The notes under the pieces: model-generated | What the model was told of the DNA's origin: nothing | Seen by the model: the letters and a program-made list of their open reading frames with translations, nothing else | Databases searched by the model: none | Source of the DNA: Candidatus Pelagibacter sp. | GTDB lineage: Bacteria > Pseudomonadota > Alphaproteobacteria > Pelagibacterales > Pelagibacteraceae | Assembly: GCA_028404615.1 (NCBI GenBank) | Contig: JAOOBT010000002.1 | Coordinates: forward strand, 62,001-126,000 | DNA length: 64,000 bases | Direction: 5' to 3' | Shown: piece after piece, positions 8,574 to 16,574 of the stretch | How the letters are laid out: the number at the start of each line of letters is the position of its first letter | How positions within the stretch are numbered: position 1 is the first letter of the stretch | Made by a program: the position numbers and the translations under genes

Positions 8574-9677
8574 TTACAGTTCTTTGTAATTACCTTTGCT
8601 CCACTCATAAAATACGTAACCTGGTAAGCTCACGTCACCTTTTTTATCAAAGCTTAATGAACCAATTACAGTATCAAACTTACCTTTTCTCATTACTTTA
8701 AGAACTTTAGCAGGATCATTTGTTCCAGCTTGGTTAGCAGCTTGTTCGAATACTTGTAACGCAGCGTATGAATAAAGAACATAACCTTCTGGCTCAATAC
8801 CAGCAGCTTTAAATTCTTTTACAACATCTGCAGCTGCAGGATTATTTCTTGGATCTGGAGAGAAAGTCATTAACGTACCTTCACCTGCATCACCTGTAAT
8901 ATCCCAATATTCAGCTGTTACTAATGCATCTCCACTAATTAACTTAGTAGACATACCTTGGTCTCTCATTTGTCTTACTATCAAACCACCTTCTGTGTGG
9001 TAACCACCAAGATAAACTGCATCGATGTTATTAGATTTTAGTTTCGAAACTAAAGCAGAGTAATCTTTTTCACCTGCTGTATAAGCTTCGTACATAGCTT
9101 CTTTAAGGCCGGCTTTCTTCATGTTTTTTCTTGTTGCGTCTGCTAAACCTTTTCCGTAAGCAGTTTTGTCATGAAGTATAGCTACTTTTTTACCTTTGTA
9201 GTTGTCAGCTAAGAATTTACCAGCAACTTCACCTTGCTGATCATCTCTACCACAAACTCTAAAAGTATATTTTCCACCTTTATCCGTTAACGCTGGATTT
9301 GTTGAAGCTGGTGAAACTTGAATAATTCCCTCTTCATTGTAAACCGCAGAAGCTGGAATTGAAGAACCAGAGCAGAAGTGACCTGCAACATAAGCTACAC
9401 CTTGACCAGCAAATTTGTTGGCTACAGCAACAGCTTGTTTAGGATCACAAGCATCGTCTCCGATTTCTAGTTTAACTTTCTCACCATTAATTCCACCTTT
9501 TTTATTAACGTGCTTTAACCACATTTCAGCACCAGCTTTTAACTGAGCGCCAAATGAAGCGTACTGACCAGACATAGGTCCAGCAGAAGCGACAACAACT
9601 TCAGCTTTAACTGATACTGTTGCAAGCATTAATGTTCCGGCAATTAATGAAAGAAGTTTATTGAACGTTCTAAACAT
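8574..9677 (-). CDS. livK: Liv-type amino-acid ABC transporter, periplasmic binding protein
   Basis: A 367-residue type I periplasmic binding protein with signal peptide (LLSLIAGTLMLATVSVKAEV, cleavage near residue 25), then VVVASAGPMSGQYASFGAQLKAGAE, the usual N-terminal block of Liv-type receptors, and CDPKQAVAVANKF with the disulphide cysteine pair (ACD..HFCSGS). It captures branched-chain or related amino acids for the permease encoded just upstream (livHMGF). It is the last gene of that run, has its own probable promoter in the 78-bp gap and a strong hairpin after it, which would allow the binding protein to be made in excess. The start codon is preceded by AAGGGAAATAAT. Confidence 0.93.
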   Translation of the reverse strand: MFRTFNKLLSLIAGTLMLATVSVKAEVVVASAGPMSGQYASFGAQLKAGAEMWLKHVNKKGGINGEKVKLEIGDDACDPKQAVAVANKFAGQGVAYVAGHFCSGSSIPASAVYNEEGIIQVSPASTNPALTDKGGKYTFRVCGRDDQQGEVAGKFLADNYKGKKVAILHDKTAYGKGLADATRKNMKKAGLKEAMYEAYTAGEKDYSALVSKLKSNNIDAVYLGGYHTEGGLIVRQMRDQGMSTKLISGDALVTAEYWDITGDAGEGTLMTFSPDPRNNPAAADVVKEFKAAGIEPEGYVLYSYAALQVFEQAANQAGTNDPAKVLKVMRKGKFDTVIGSLSFDKKGDVSLPGYVFYEWSKGNYKEL

Positions 9678-9734
9678 ATTATTTCCCTTTGTTGTTAATT
9701 AATTAATTATCGATATTGAACACCTTAATTTCAA
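9678..9734 (-). promoter_or_regulatory. livK promoter and TTAATTAA-type 5' leader
   Basis: On the minus strand a candidate -35 TTGAAA (9729-9734) and -10 GATAAT (9706-9711) are separated by 17 bp. The transcript start would fall in the AT repeat TTAATTAATTAATTA (top-strand 9695-9709). The leader then reads AACAACAAAGGGAAATAAT before ATG. The same 15-base repeat and the same GGGAAATAAT ribosome site recur before tctC and before the second liv binding-protein gene. Confidence 0.55.
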
Positions 9735-9755
9735 TCTTGTAAATATGAAAAAAAG

Positions 9756-10475
9756 TTAATTTTTTGCCCCACCTTCGAGATAAGCGGCTTGTATATCTTT
9801 ATTTTTGAGCAACTCTTGACCGGAACCCTTAATGGTCACTTTACCGTTAACTAAAACATATGCTCTATCTGCAAGCTCCAAAGCTTTTTTAGCATTTTGC
9901 TCAACTAAAAAAATAGTAACATTTTTTTCTTTATTGATATTTTTTATAGAAACGAAAATTTGGTTAACTAATTTAGGTGCTATTCCAAGTGAAGGTTCAT
10001 CTAATAAAAGAACTTTAGGCTTACTCATTAATGCTCTTCCAATGGCTAACATTTGTTGTTCGCCGCCTGAAAGAGTACCTCCCCTTTGCGTTTTTCTATC
10101 ACTCAATACAGGAAATAAATCATAAACTTCCTTAATATCATTTTCAAAATACTTCCCTTTTTCGTTGGCATGAGCTCCTAATCTTAAATTCTCTTCTACG
10201 GTTAATCTTGAGAAAATTCTTCTTCCCTCTGGTACTTGGCAAATACCCATATCAACAATTTTGTGGGGCTGTTTGTTTTCAATGTTCTCACCGTTGAAAA
10301 CTATATTTCCTCTTTTAGCTTTATTCACGCCACTAATAGTCATTAGCAAAGTTGATTTACCCGCTCCGTTAGAACCAATCAAGGAAACAATTTCACCATC
10401 ATTTACATCAAGATCTACACCTCTTAGAGCTTGGATTTTTCCGTAAAAAGTTTCAACATTAGAAATTTTGAGCAT
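9756..10475 (-). CDS. livF: Liv ABC transporter ATP-binding protein LivF
   Basis: A 239-residue ABC ATPase with Walker A (GSNGAGKSTL, near residue 34), the Q-loop segment, signature LSGGEQQMLAIGRALM and Walker B KVLLLDEPSLGI, ending with HLL-family VEQNAKKALELADRAYVLVNG. The last element is characteristic of LivF. With LivG it powers the LivHM permease. Its start codon overlaps the livG stop by one base; its stop is 78 bp before the livK start. Order on the strand is proC-like, livH, livM, livG, livF, livK. Confidence 0.93.
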   Translation of the reverse strand: MLKISNVETFYGKIQALRGVDLDVNDGEIVSLIGSNGAGKSTLLMTISGVNKAKRGNIVFNGENIENKQPHKIVDMGICQVPEGRRIFSRLTVEENLRLGAHANEKGKYFENDIKEVYDLFPVLSDRKTQRGGTLSGGEQQMLAIGRALMSKPKVLLLDEPSLGIAPKLVNQIFVSIKNINKEKNVTIFLVEQNAKKALELADRAYVLVNGKVTIKGSGQELLKNKDIQAAYLEGGAKN

Positions 10476-11266
10476 TATTCATCAACTCCAAGATAAGCCT
10501 CAATAACTTCTTTGCTATTTTTAGTTTGATCAGCTGTACCTTCAAATATTTTTTTACCATAGTTCAAAACAACAACATGATCTGAAATTCCCATCACTAC
10601 ACTCATGTCATGTTCAATTAACAAAATACCTGTTTGTTTCTCTGTTTTAATAAACTTTAATAATTTATTTAATTCAGCAGACTCTTTTGGATTCAATCCT
10701 GCAGCTGGTTCATCTAAGCACAATAACCTTGGTTCAATACACATTGCACGAACAATTTCTAATTTTCTTTGATCCCCATAAGGTAGGTCTCCTGCATTAT
10801 CATCAGCTCGGTGTGTTAAACCAATAATATCTAACCAGTATTTTGCTTTATCAACCGCTAACTTTTCTTTGTCTCTATAGGTTTTAAGATTAAGTAAGCC
10901 AAAAAAAGAATAGCCTGAAGCAACCATTAATTCATTATGCTGAGCAACTAACAAATTCTCAAGAACTGACATTGCTGGGAACAGTCTAATATTTTGAAAA
11001 GTTCTAGCTACCTTTGCTACATAAGCAATTTTAAAGTCTGTATATTTTCTTAATGAAATTTTGCTATCCTCTTTATGTAAAAACATTTGACCATTAGTAG
11101 GTTTGTAAAATCCTGTTAGACAATTAAATACAGTAGTCTTTCCTGCTCCGTTAGGTCCAATGATAGAAGTTATTTGGTTATTCTTTGCATCAAAACTTAA
11201 ATCATCAATTGCAGTCAAACCACCAAACTTCATTGTTAAATTTTCTACTGATAATAAGTTGCTCAT
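10475..11266 (-). CDS. livG: Liv ABC transporter ATP-binding protein LivG
   Basis: A 263-residue ABC ATPase with Walker A GPNGAGKTTVFN (near residue 38), a long Q-loop region with VARTFQNIRLFPAMSVLENLLVAQH, the signature LPYGDQRKLEIVRAM (a LivG-type variant of LSGGQ), Walker B LLCLDEPAAGLNP and the switch LLIEHDMSVVMGISD. The 'FQNIRLFP' and 'EPAAGLNP' blocks separate LivG from LivF. It overlaps livM by four bases and livF by one base, so translation is probably coupled. Confidence 0.94.
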   Translation of the reverse strand: MSNLLSVENLTMKFGGLTAIDDLSFDAKNNQITSIIGPNGAGKTTVFNCLTGFYKPTNGQMFLHKEDSKISLRKYTDFKIAYVAKVARTFQNIRLFPAMSVLENLLVAQHNELMVASGYSFFGLLNLKTYRDKEKLAVDKAKYWLDIIGLTHRADDNAGDLPYGDQRKLEIVRAMCIEPRLLCLDEPAAGLNPKESAELNKLLKFIKTEKQTGILLIEHDMSVVMGISDHVVVLNYGKKIFEGTADQTKNSKEVIEAYLGVDE

Positions 11267-12531
11267 TTCTTGTCTCCATGCATAAGAATAGTTGGCTTCC
11301 TATTTGCTAAAATTCCTTTTGGTTTAAACACCATAATTAAAACCATCGCTCCACCAAAAGCGATCATCCTATATTGTTCTAAATCTCTAAACATTTCTGT
11401 AATTCCTATTAAGAAAATTGATGCGAGAACTACTCCAGTTTGTGAACCCATACCGCCTAATACAACAATTGCAACAATGATAGCTGACTCAATAAATGTA
11501 AAACTTTCTGGGCTTATAAATGCTTGTCGTGTTGCAAAAAAAGAACCTGCAAAACCGCCAAACATAGCACCAATTGCAAAAGCAGTTAATTTTGTATTTG
11601 TAGGATTTACACCTAAAGATTTGCAAGCGATCTCATCTTCTCTTAAAGCCTCCCAGGCTCTACCAACAGGAAGTTTTCTTATCTTCAGCGTAAAGTAATT
11701 TGTAATTAAGGCTAATACTAAAATTAAATAGTATAGAAATATTATTCGGTGCATTGTTGAATATTCAAGATTGAAAAACAAATGAAAACTTGTTTCCCCT
11801 TCATCAGGAGATCTTTTAAAAGGTAATCCAAAAAAAGATGGTCGTGGTATTCCAGTAATACCATCAGGTCCATTAGTTACTTCATACCAATTGATTAAAA
11901 TAATTCTTATAATTTCTCCAAAACCTAAAGTAACAATGGCAAGATAATCTCCTCTTAATCGTAAAACAGGAAAGCCAAGTAAGATTCCAAAAAAAGCTGC
12001 AAATAATCCTGCCAAAGGTAAACAAATCCAAAAAGACCAACCAAAAGTTGTTGCGATCAAAGCATAAGAATATGCACCAACTGCATAGAAAGCCACATAA
12101 CCTAAATCGAGAAGACCTGCTAAACCAACTACAATATTTAAACCCCAACCAAGCATGATGTAGGTTAAAATCATTATAGCAACATCCATAAAGTATCTGT
12201 CGGTAAAAGGTAGAAACGGAAACACAACAGCAAATAAAATTGCAGTAATAGCAAAGTGTTTTGCTTTATCTTCAGTTATCGCTGAGAACTTAGATGTGAA
12301 CTTTGAAAAAAAAGTGATTTCATTTTTTCTTGCGGAATTTAAATTTATTAAAAATCGTCCTAAAATACAAAGTCCAACTAATAAAAAAACTATGCCCCAT
12401 TGAGGAGTAATATATAAACCTTCTCCTTTAGATGCAGTTCTGAGACCAACTATCGGGCCGAACAAAGCTAAAGCAATTAAGCCTGTAAATAAACTATCTT
12501 TAAATGATTGAATGATATCTTTCTTTTCCAT
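11263..12531 (-). CDS. livM: Liv ABC transporter permease LivM
   Basis: A 422-residue inner-membrane permease. After an N-terminal extension of about 110 residues with extra hydrophobic segments come the LivM core motifs: GLNIVVGLAGLLDLGYVAFYAVGAYSYAL, LRLRGDYLAIVTLGFGEIIRIILINW, NGPDGITGIPRP and AWEALREDEIACKSLGVNP, the conserved EAA-like cytoplasmic loop. The N-terminal extension is also found in the long LivM of alphaproteobacteria. It abuts livH (start inside the livH stop) and overlaps livG. Confidence 0.94.
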   Translation of the reverse strand: MEKKDIIQSFKDSLFTGLIALALFGPIVGLRTASKGEGLYITPQWGIVFLLVGLCILGRFLINLNSARKNEITFFSKFTSKFSAITEDKAKHFAITAILFAVVFPFLPFTDRYFMDVAIMILTYIMLGWGLNIVVGLAGLLDLGYVAFYAVGAYSYALIATTFGWSFWICLPLAGLFAAFFGILLGFPVLRLRGDYLAIVTLGFGEIIRIILINWYEVTNGPDGITGIPRPSFFGLPFKRSPDEGETSFHLFFNLEYSTMHRIIFLYYLILVLALITNYFTLKIRKLPVGRAWEALREDEIACKSLGVNPTNTKLTAFAIGAMFGGFAGSFFATRQAFISPESFTFIESAIIVAIVVLGGMGSQTGVVLASIFLIGITEMFRDLEQYRMIAFGGAMVLIMVFKPKGILANRKPTILMHGDKK

Positions 12532-13442
12532 TAAACTTTCTCAATATCAGGTTTTCCAAGAAATCCAGTTGGAAAGAAAATTAAAACTACAATTAATACA
12601 CTAAAAGCTGCAACATCTTTATATTCAAGTGAAACATATCCAGCCCAGAAGGTTTCTATAAGTCCGATTAACAAGCCACCTAACATTGCTCCAGGCAATG
12701 ATCCAATTCCTCCTAACACTGCTGCAGTAAAAGCTTTTATTCCAGCTAAGAACCCAATGTAAAAATCAATTACACCGTAATAAAGGACAAACATCATTCC
12801 AGCTACTGATGCTAATGAGGAACCGATAATAAATGTAATTGATATTGTTCTGTCTACATTTATTCCTAACAATGCAGTCATTGTTCTATCTTGTTCACAA
12901 GCTCTTTGAGCTCTACCTAAATCTGTTTTTGTAATAAGATAAGTAAAAATACCCATTAAAATTATTGTTAAGATAACGATAAAAATTTGAAGATAACTAA
13001 CTGTAACAATAAAATCAGAATTCTTAAAAAATTCTAAACCACCGCTAATCATAGGCTGCATAGGCTTTACTCTAGCCCCTTGAGCTACTTGAACGTAATT
13101 TTGTAAAACGATTGACATACCTAATGCAGAAATAAGTGGAGCTAATCTGAAAGATCCTCTTAATGGTTTGTAAGCTAATTTCTCAACTGTCCATCCATAG
13201 CAAGCCGTGAAAAGCATAGCTATTAATAAAACTAAAAGTAAAATAATTGGTAATGCTACTCCAGTTAAACCAAAAATAATAAATGAAATTAAAGCAACAA
13301 AAGCTCCTATCATAAAAATATCACCATGTGCAAAATTAATCATTCCAATAATTCCATAAACCATGGTGTAACCAATCGCGATAAGTCCATAGATCGAGCC
13401 TAAAGTAATCCCGTTAACTAATTGTTGTATAAAGTATTCCAT
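12531..13442 (-). CDS. livH: Liv ABC transporter permease LivH
   Basis: A 303-residue permease with about eight hydrophobic segments. LivH landmarks are QQLVNGITLGSIYGLIAIGYTMVYGIIGMINFAHGD at the start (shown here through its parts LVNGITLGSIYGLIAIGYTM and IGMINFAHGD), LGRAQRACEQDRTMTALLGIN as the coupling loop to the ATPases, and AFTAAVLGGIGSLPGAMLGG. It lies three bases downstream of the ProC-like gene on the same strand, so the reductase and transporter are likely one operon. Confidence 0.95.
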   Translation of the reverse strand: MEYFIQQLVNGITLGSIYGLIAIGYTMVYGIIGMINFAHGDIFMIGAFVALISFIIFGLTGVALPIILLLVLLIAMLFTACYGWTVEKLAYKPLRGSFRLAPLISALGMSIVLQNYVQVAQGARVKPMQPMISGGLEFFKNSDFIVTVSYLQIFIVILTIILMGIFTYLITKTDLGRAQRACEQDRTMTALLGINVDRTISITFIIGSSLASVAGMMFVLYYGVIDFYIGFLAGIKAFTAAVLGGIGSLPGAMLGGLLIGLIETFWAGYVSLEYKDVAAFSVLIVVLIFFPTGFLGKPDIEKV

Positions 13443-13445
13443 GAT

Positions 13446-14210
13446 TTACTTACTTACTCTTTTGTTTACATTTTCAAGAGCTTTGGTGAACTTAGTAAAG
13501 AATTTTCCTTTTTTCAATTCATTAAGAACCTGCATATTTAGACCTTTTGGTGTCTGTGAGTCCGCAACAAGTTTTTTAAAGCCTTGAGATGATTTGTTTA
13601 AGGCATCCTGGCTTAAAGATAAAAATAATTCAGCTACATACGTGTCAGCAAGTTTTTTGTTAATACCTTTTTTACTTAACCATTTAGAACTCGTATTAAG
13701 TATCTCATAGTATGTTGCCATTAAAGAAGCAGTAGACCAAAACTTGTAGCTTAGTTTTTCATTTCTTATTTCTAGTACTTGCCCTAAATGCTTAAAAATA
13801 TTCTTAGCAAATTTACTTGGCGGACAAACAATAACTGGTCCTTTTTTAATTTCAATTGGAGGTAAAGGAATAGCTCTTACAATATTTTTGTTCTTTGTAA
13901 TTTTTTTAAGTTTATCCAAATTAATTGTTGAAATGAGACTTATTATTTTTTTATTTTTTGAAAATTTCAATTTAGGCAATATTTTATTACCAACATTAGG
14001 TGTGACACCCAATAATACCACTGAGGATTTTTCTATTATTTCTTGATTATTGTTTAATACTTTTATTTTTCCGTAACTTTTAGATAGTTTTTTAGCTATG
14101 TTTCTATTTCTTGAAGATATATAAATTCTCTTAATTTTTAGCTTTGATTTAAAAATACCAAAAATAATTGATGATGAAATTTTACCAGTTCCTATAAATC
14201 CTAAATTCAT
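13446..14210 (-). CDS. ProC-like pyrroline-5-carboxylate reductase family protein
   Basis: A 254-residue protein with an N-terminal NAD(P) Rossmann motif (LGFIGTGKISSSI) and the two-domain arrangement of P5C reductase. The conserved blocks are altered: the usual MPN(T/L)P becomes AIPLPPIEIKKGP and the C-terminal SPGGTT loop becomes SQTPKGLN. These changes at positions that contact substrate suggest a different imine or keto substrate from P5C. It is the first gene of the livHMGFK run, three bases upstream of livH, which points to metabolism of the transported compound. The ATG lies only two bases from the ATG of the divergent AbrB-family gene. Confidence 0.72.
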   Translation of the reverse strand: MNLGFIGTGKISSSIIFGIFKSKLKIKRIYISSRNRNIAKKLSKSYGKIKVLNNNQEIIEKSSVVLLGVTPNVGNKILPKLKFSKNKKIISLISTINLDKLKKITKNKNIVRAIPLPPIEIKKGPVIVCPPSKFAKNIFKHLGQVLEIRNEKLSYKFWSTASLMATYYEILNTSSKWLSKKGINKKLADTYVAELFLSLSQDALNKSSQGFKKLVADSQTPKGLNMQVLNELKKGKFFTKFTKALENVNKRVSK

Positions 14211-14212
14211 GA

Positions 14213-15292
14213 ATGATGCAGAATAACCAAGCTATTCCTTTTAATAAAGAAAATTTTAAACAGATATTTTCAATACCGTTTATATCTGTCGTCATAATAT
14301 CAATACCAAGTGCAATAATAGCTGAATATTTTAATATTCCTTTAGCTTGGTTCTTAGGACCAATGCTAATAACTTCTTTAGCTTCATTAATGGGTCTTAA
14401 AACTAAAATGCCGAGATTGGTATTATCTTCTATATTAATAATTCTTGGTCTTTATATTGGTAACTACATAGACAAAGATTTATTCAGTCAAATGCAAGAT
14501 TGGATTTGGACTTCTTTTATTATGTTAATTTATATAATTTTAAGTGTTCTAATCGTCTCAAAATATTTAGAAAAGTTTTCTAAATATGAAAAAAAAACAT
14601 CTATTTTTTCAGCAGCTCCAGGTGCTTTAGGGCCGTTAATGATTTTAGCTGAAGATGAAAAAAGTGATTTAAGTCAAGTAGCAACTTCTCATTTAATTAG
14701 ACTCATTATAATCATTACTGTTTTTCCTTTTATAGTTAATAGTTTTTATAGTGTAGATAATATAAAAATTACTCAAGACTTAGCGGCTAATCAAAATTTA
14801 TATCAATTGTTAATATTAGTATTATCTTCAATATTCTTAGTTTTGATTTTTGAAAGAATAAAAGTACCAGCAGCTTTATTAACTGGAACCTTAGTTGCTA
14901 GTGGATTTCTTCAAATTACAGAAATAGCGAGTTATCAAGTTTCTCCAGATATCATTGATTATTGTTTGTTGATTTTAGGTTCATCGGTAGGATGCAGATT
15001 TGCTAATAAGAGTTTTAGTGAAATTGGAAGAAATGCTTTACATAGTTTTATTGCTACATTCTTATTGGTAATATTAGGTGTTATTGCTGCAGTGGTAGCT
15101 GGACTGGTAATTGATAAAAACTTTTTTACTTTACTCCTTTCGTATTGTCCTGGAGGAATCTATGAGGTGGCAGTTATTGCAATATTTTTTGATCTTGATC
15201 CTGAATTTGTTTCGTTTCACCATATAATTAGATTATTAATGATTTTATTTGCTGTTCCAGTGATATTGAAAATTGTTTCAAAAAAAACCTAA
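14213..15292 (+). CDS. AbrB-family integral membrane protein
   Basis: A 359-residue protein with about ten hydrophobic helices and an internal duplication (PSAIIAEYFNIPLAWFLGPML in the first half, FERIKVPAALLTGTLVASG in the second). This is the membrane AbrB family (once labelled ammonia monooxygenase or AbrB duplication), often annotated as a putative transport or regulator protein; the function is unsettled. The segment CPGGIYEVAVIAIFFDLDPEFVSFHHIIR near the C terminus is the family signature region (seen as LSYCPGGIYEVAVIA and FVSFHHIIRLL). Start choice: two adjacent ATGs at 14213 and 14216; no clear ribosome site, and upstream bases belong to the divergent gene. Confidence 0.75.
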   Translation: MMQNNQAIPFNKENFKQIFSIPFISVVIISIPSAIIAEYFNIPLAWFLGPMLITSLASLMGLKTKMPRLVLSSILIILGLYIGNYIDKDLFSQMQDWIWTSFIMLIYIILSVLIVSKYLEKFSKYEKKTSIFSAAPGALGPLMILAEDEKSDLSQVATSHLIRLIIIITVFPFIVNSFYSVDNIKITQDLAANQNLYQLLILVLSSIFLVLIFERIKVPAALLTGTLVASGFLQITEIASYQVSPDIIDYCLLILGSSVGCRFANKSFSEIGRNALHSFIATFLLVILGVIAAVVAGLVIDKNFFTLLLSYCPGGIYEVAVIAIFFDLDPEFVSFHHIIRLLMILFAVPVILKIVSKKT

Positions 15293-15343
15293 ATTAATCT
15301 GTTCTTTTTTTGACTCAAAGGTTTCAATCAAGTACAAATTCGT

Positions 15344-15730
15344 ATGTCAAACTTATTAGACCTTCTAGGAAGAATTCTGATCTCAGCATTATTTTTAATC
15401 TCAGCATACGATAAAATATTTAGTATTGATGGCACGATGAGTTGGATGGAGGGCTTTGGAATACCTGGATTTCTATTATATCCAACAATAGCTATCGAGA
15501 TAATTCTTCCGCTATTTGTGATCTTCGGATATCAAGCAAGAATATCAGCAGGTCTACTTGCTATCTTTTGTCTTGCAACAGCGTTTTTATTCCATTTTGA
15601 TTTTGTTGATCAAATGCAAACTATTAGTTTTCTTAAAAATCTAGGATTAGCAGGCGGCTTTTTATTCATTGTTGTAAATGGAACAAAAGATTGGTCAATT
15701 GATAAGGAAAAAAAATACGTCAGATTATAA
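15344..15730 (+). CDS. DoxX-family membrane protein
   Basis: A 128-residue protein with four hydrophobic helices and the DoxX-family pattern: LLGRILISALFLISAYDKI at the N terminus (the R-x(5)-F-x(2)-(S/A)xxK block), then YPTIAIEIILPLFVIFGYQARISAGLLA and NLGLAGGFLFIV. DoxX relatives are small quinone-linked or redox-associated membrane proteins of uncertain function. It is separated by about 50 bp from the AbrB-family gene on the same strand and is followed by a bidirectional hairpin terminator shared with the convergent outer-membrane protein gene. Confidence 0.82.
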   Translation: MSNLLDLLGRILISALFLISAYDKIFSIDGTMSWMEGFGIPGFLLYPTIAIEIILPLFVIFGYQARISAGLLAIFCLATAFLFHFDFVDQMQTISFLKNLGLAGGFLFIVVNGTKDWSIDKEKKYVRL

Positions 15731-15732
15731 AA

Positions 15733-15764
15733 AAAACCCACTATAAATTAATATAGTGGGTTTT
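15733..15764. terminator. Bidirectional hairpin terminator
   Basis: A perfect 13-bp stem: AAAACCCACTATA at 15733-15745 pairs with TATAGTGGGTTTT at 15752-15764, loop AATTAA. A and T runs flank it on both sides. It lies between the convergent DoxX (+) and outer-membrane protein (-) genes, so it can end both transcripts. Confidence 0.9.
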
Positions 15765-15783
15765 AATTTTGTTTTAACTTAAA

Positions 15784-16440
15784 TTAAAATGCGTATGATA
15801 CTTTAAGTTGAAGTGTATCCAATTCAGCATCGATAGTATTGTTTTTTGTAACTCCAGTTCTTGCTACAGAAGATTTTAAACTAATATCTTCGTAATCAGT
15901 GTAAAGAAGTTCAACTCTCATATTATCTGCCTTAGCACCTATACCGAAAGCACCACCGTATACATCCTCTGAACCGTATTTTGATCCAGTGCCCAATGAC
16001 TCAGTTGCATCTAATTCTACATAAGCAACACCAGCTTTTACAAACACAGTGTCAGTCACCATATAATTTGCGTATAATGTTGTATGATTAGATAGTTCAG
16101 CCTGAGCTTTTTGAGTTCTACTTGTTGCTGTCGTTGTCGTTGTGCCTGTTACAGAAGTTTCAACATCAGTTCTTGATTTAGTGTTTTTACTTACATCAGC
16201 ACTTAATGGGATGTAATCCAAACCTATTGAAATCTGATCATCAATTGCATACTCAACGAATAGAGAAGGAACAACTACTAAGTTATCAGCTTCAGCTGAA
16301 GTTTGCTCATTGCCTTCTGTCTCAGTACCACTCGCTTCAATTTGAGTTAATGAAGCAGAAACACCGAAAGATATTTCCGCATAAGCTTTACCAACAAAAG
16401 TCAGCATGCTTATCATTAAAACGTAAATTGCTTTTTTCAT
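15784..16440 (-). CDS. Small outer-membrane beta-barrel protein
   Basis: A 218-residue protein with a signal peptide (MKKAIYVLMISMLTFVGKAYA, 21 residues) and an alternating hydrophobic pattern that ends in a C-terminal strand LQLKVSYAF; the final aromatic F is the recognition signal for the BAM complex. FVEYAIDDQISIGLDYIP and YANYMVTDTVFVKAGVAYVEL are typical strand-turn-strand units of 8-stranded barrels. Around residues 95-110 there is a threonine-rich surface loop (SVTGTTTTTATSR) of low complexity. The function is not known. It is preceded by an AAGGGA ribosome site and followed by a strong terminator, suggesting strong solitary expression. Confidence 0.8.
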   Translation of the reverse strand: MKKAIYVLMISMLTFVGKAYAEISFGVSASLTQIEASGTETEGNEQTSAEADNLVVVPSLFVEYAIDDQISIGLDYIPLSADVSKNTKSRTDVETSVTGTTTTTATSRTQKAQAELSNHTTLYANYMVTDTVFVKAGVAYVELDATESLGTGSKYGSEDVYGGAFGIGAKADNMRVELLYTDYEDISLKSSVARTGVTKNNTIDAELDTLQLKVSYAF

Positions 16441-16448
16441 ATTTTCCC

Positions 16449-16500
16449 TTAATTTATAAATTAACGTTATAGGACAACTACCATAATAGACCTTGGGGTC
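16449..16500 (-). promoter_or_regulatory. Leader and operator-like palindromes upstream of the barrel gene
   Basis: Just upstream of the AAGGGAAAAT ribosome site is a perfect 16-bp palindrome TTAATTTATAAATTAA (16449-16464), similar in style to the TTAATTAA leaders of the transporter genes. Farther upstream GACC-TTGG-GGTC (16489-16500) is a 4+4 inverted repeat that could be an operator. No convincing -35/-10 pair was found. Confidence 0.35.
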
Positions 16501-16574
16501 AATCTTAAAATAGTCATAATTTTATTAAAAAGGCCGATTTTATTGACTTTTTTAGTTGTATTTTTATCACATCC

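Noticed and set aside
11882..12148. 88-codon ORF inside livM on the same strand in another frame, rich in Phe and Cys
   Set aside because: Lies fully inside a clear livM gene; composition is that of an out-of-frame membrane gene.
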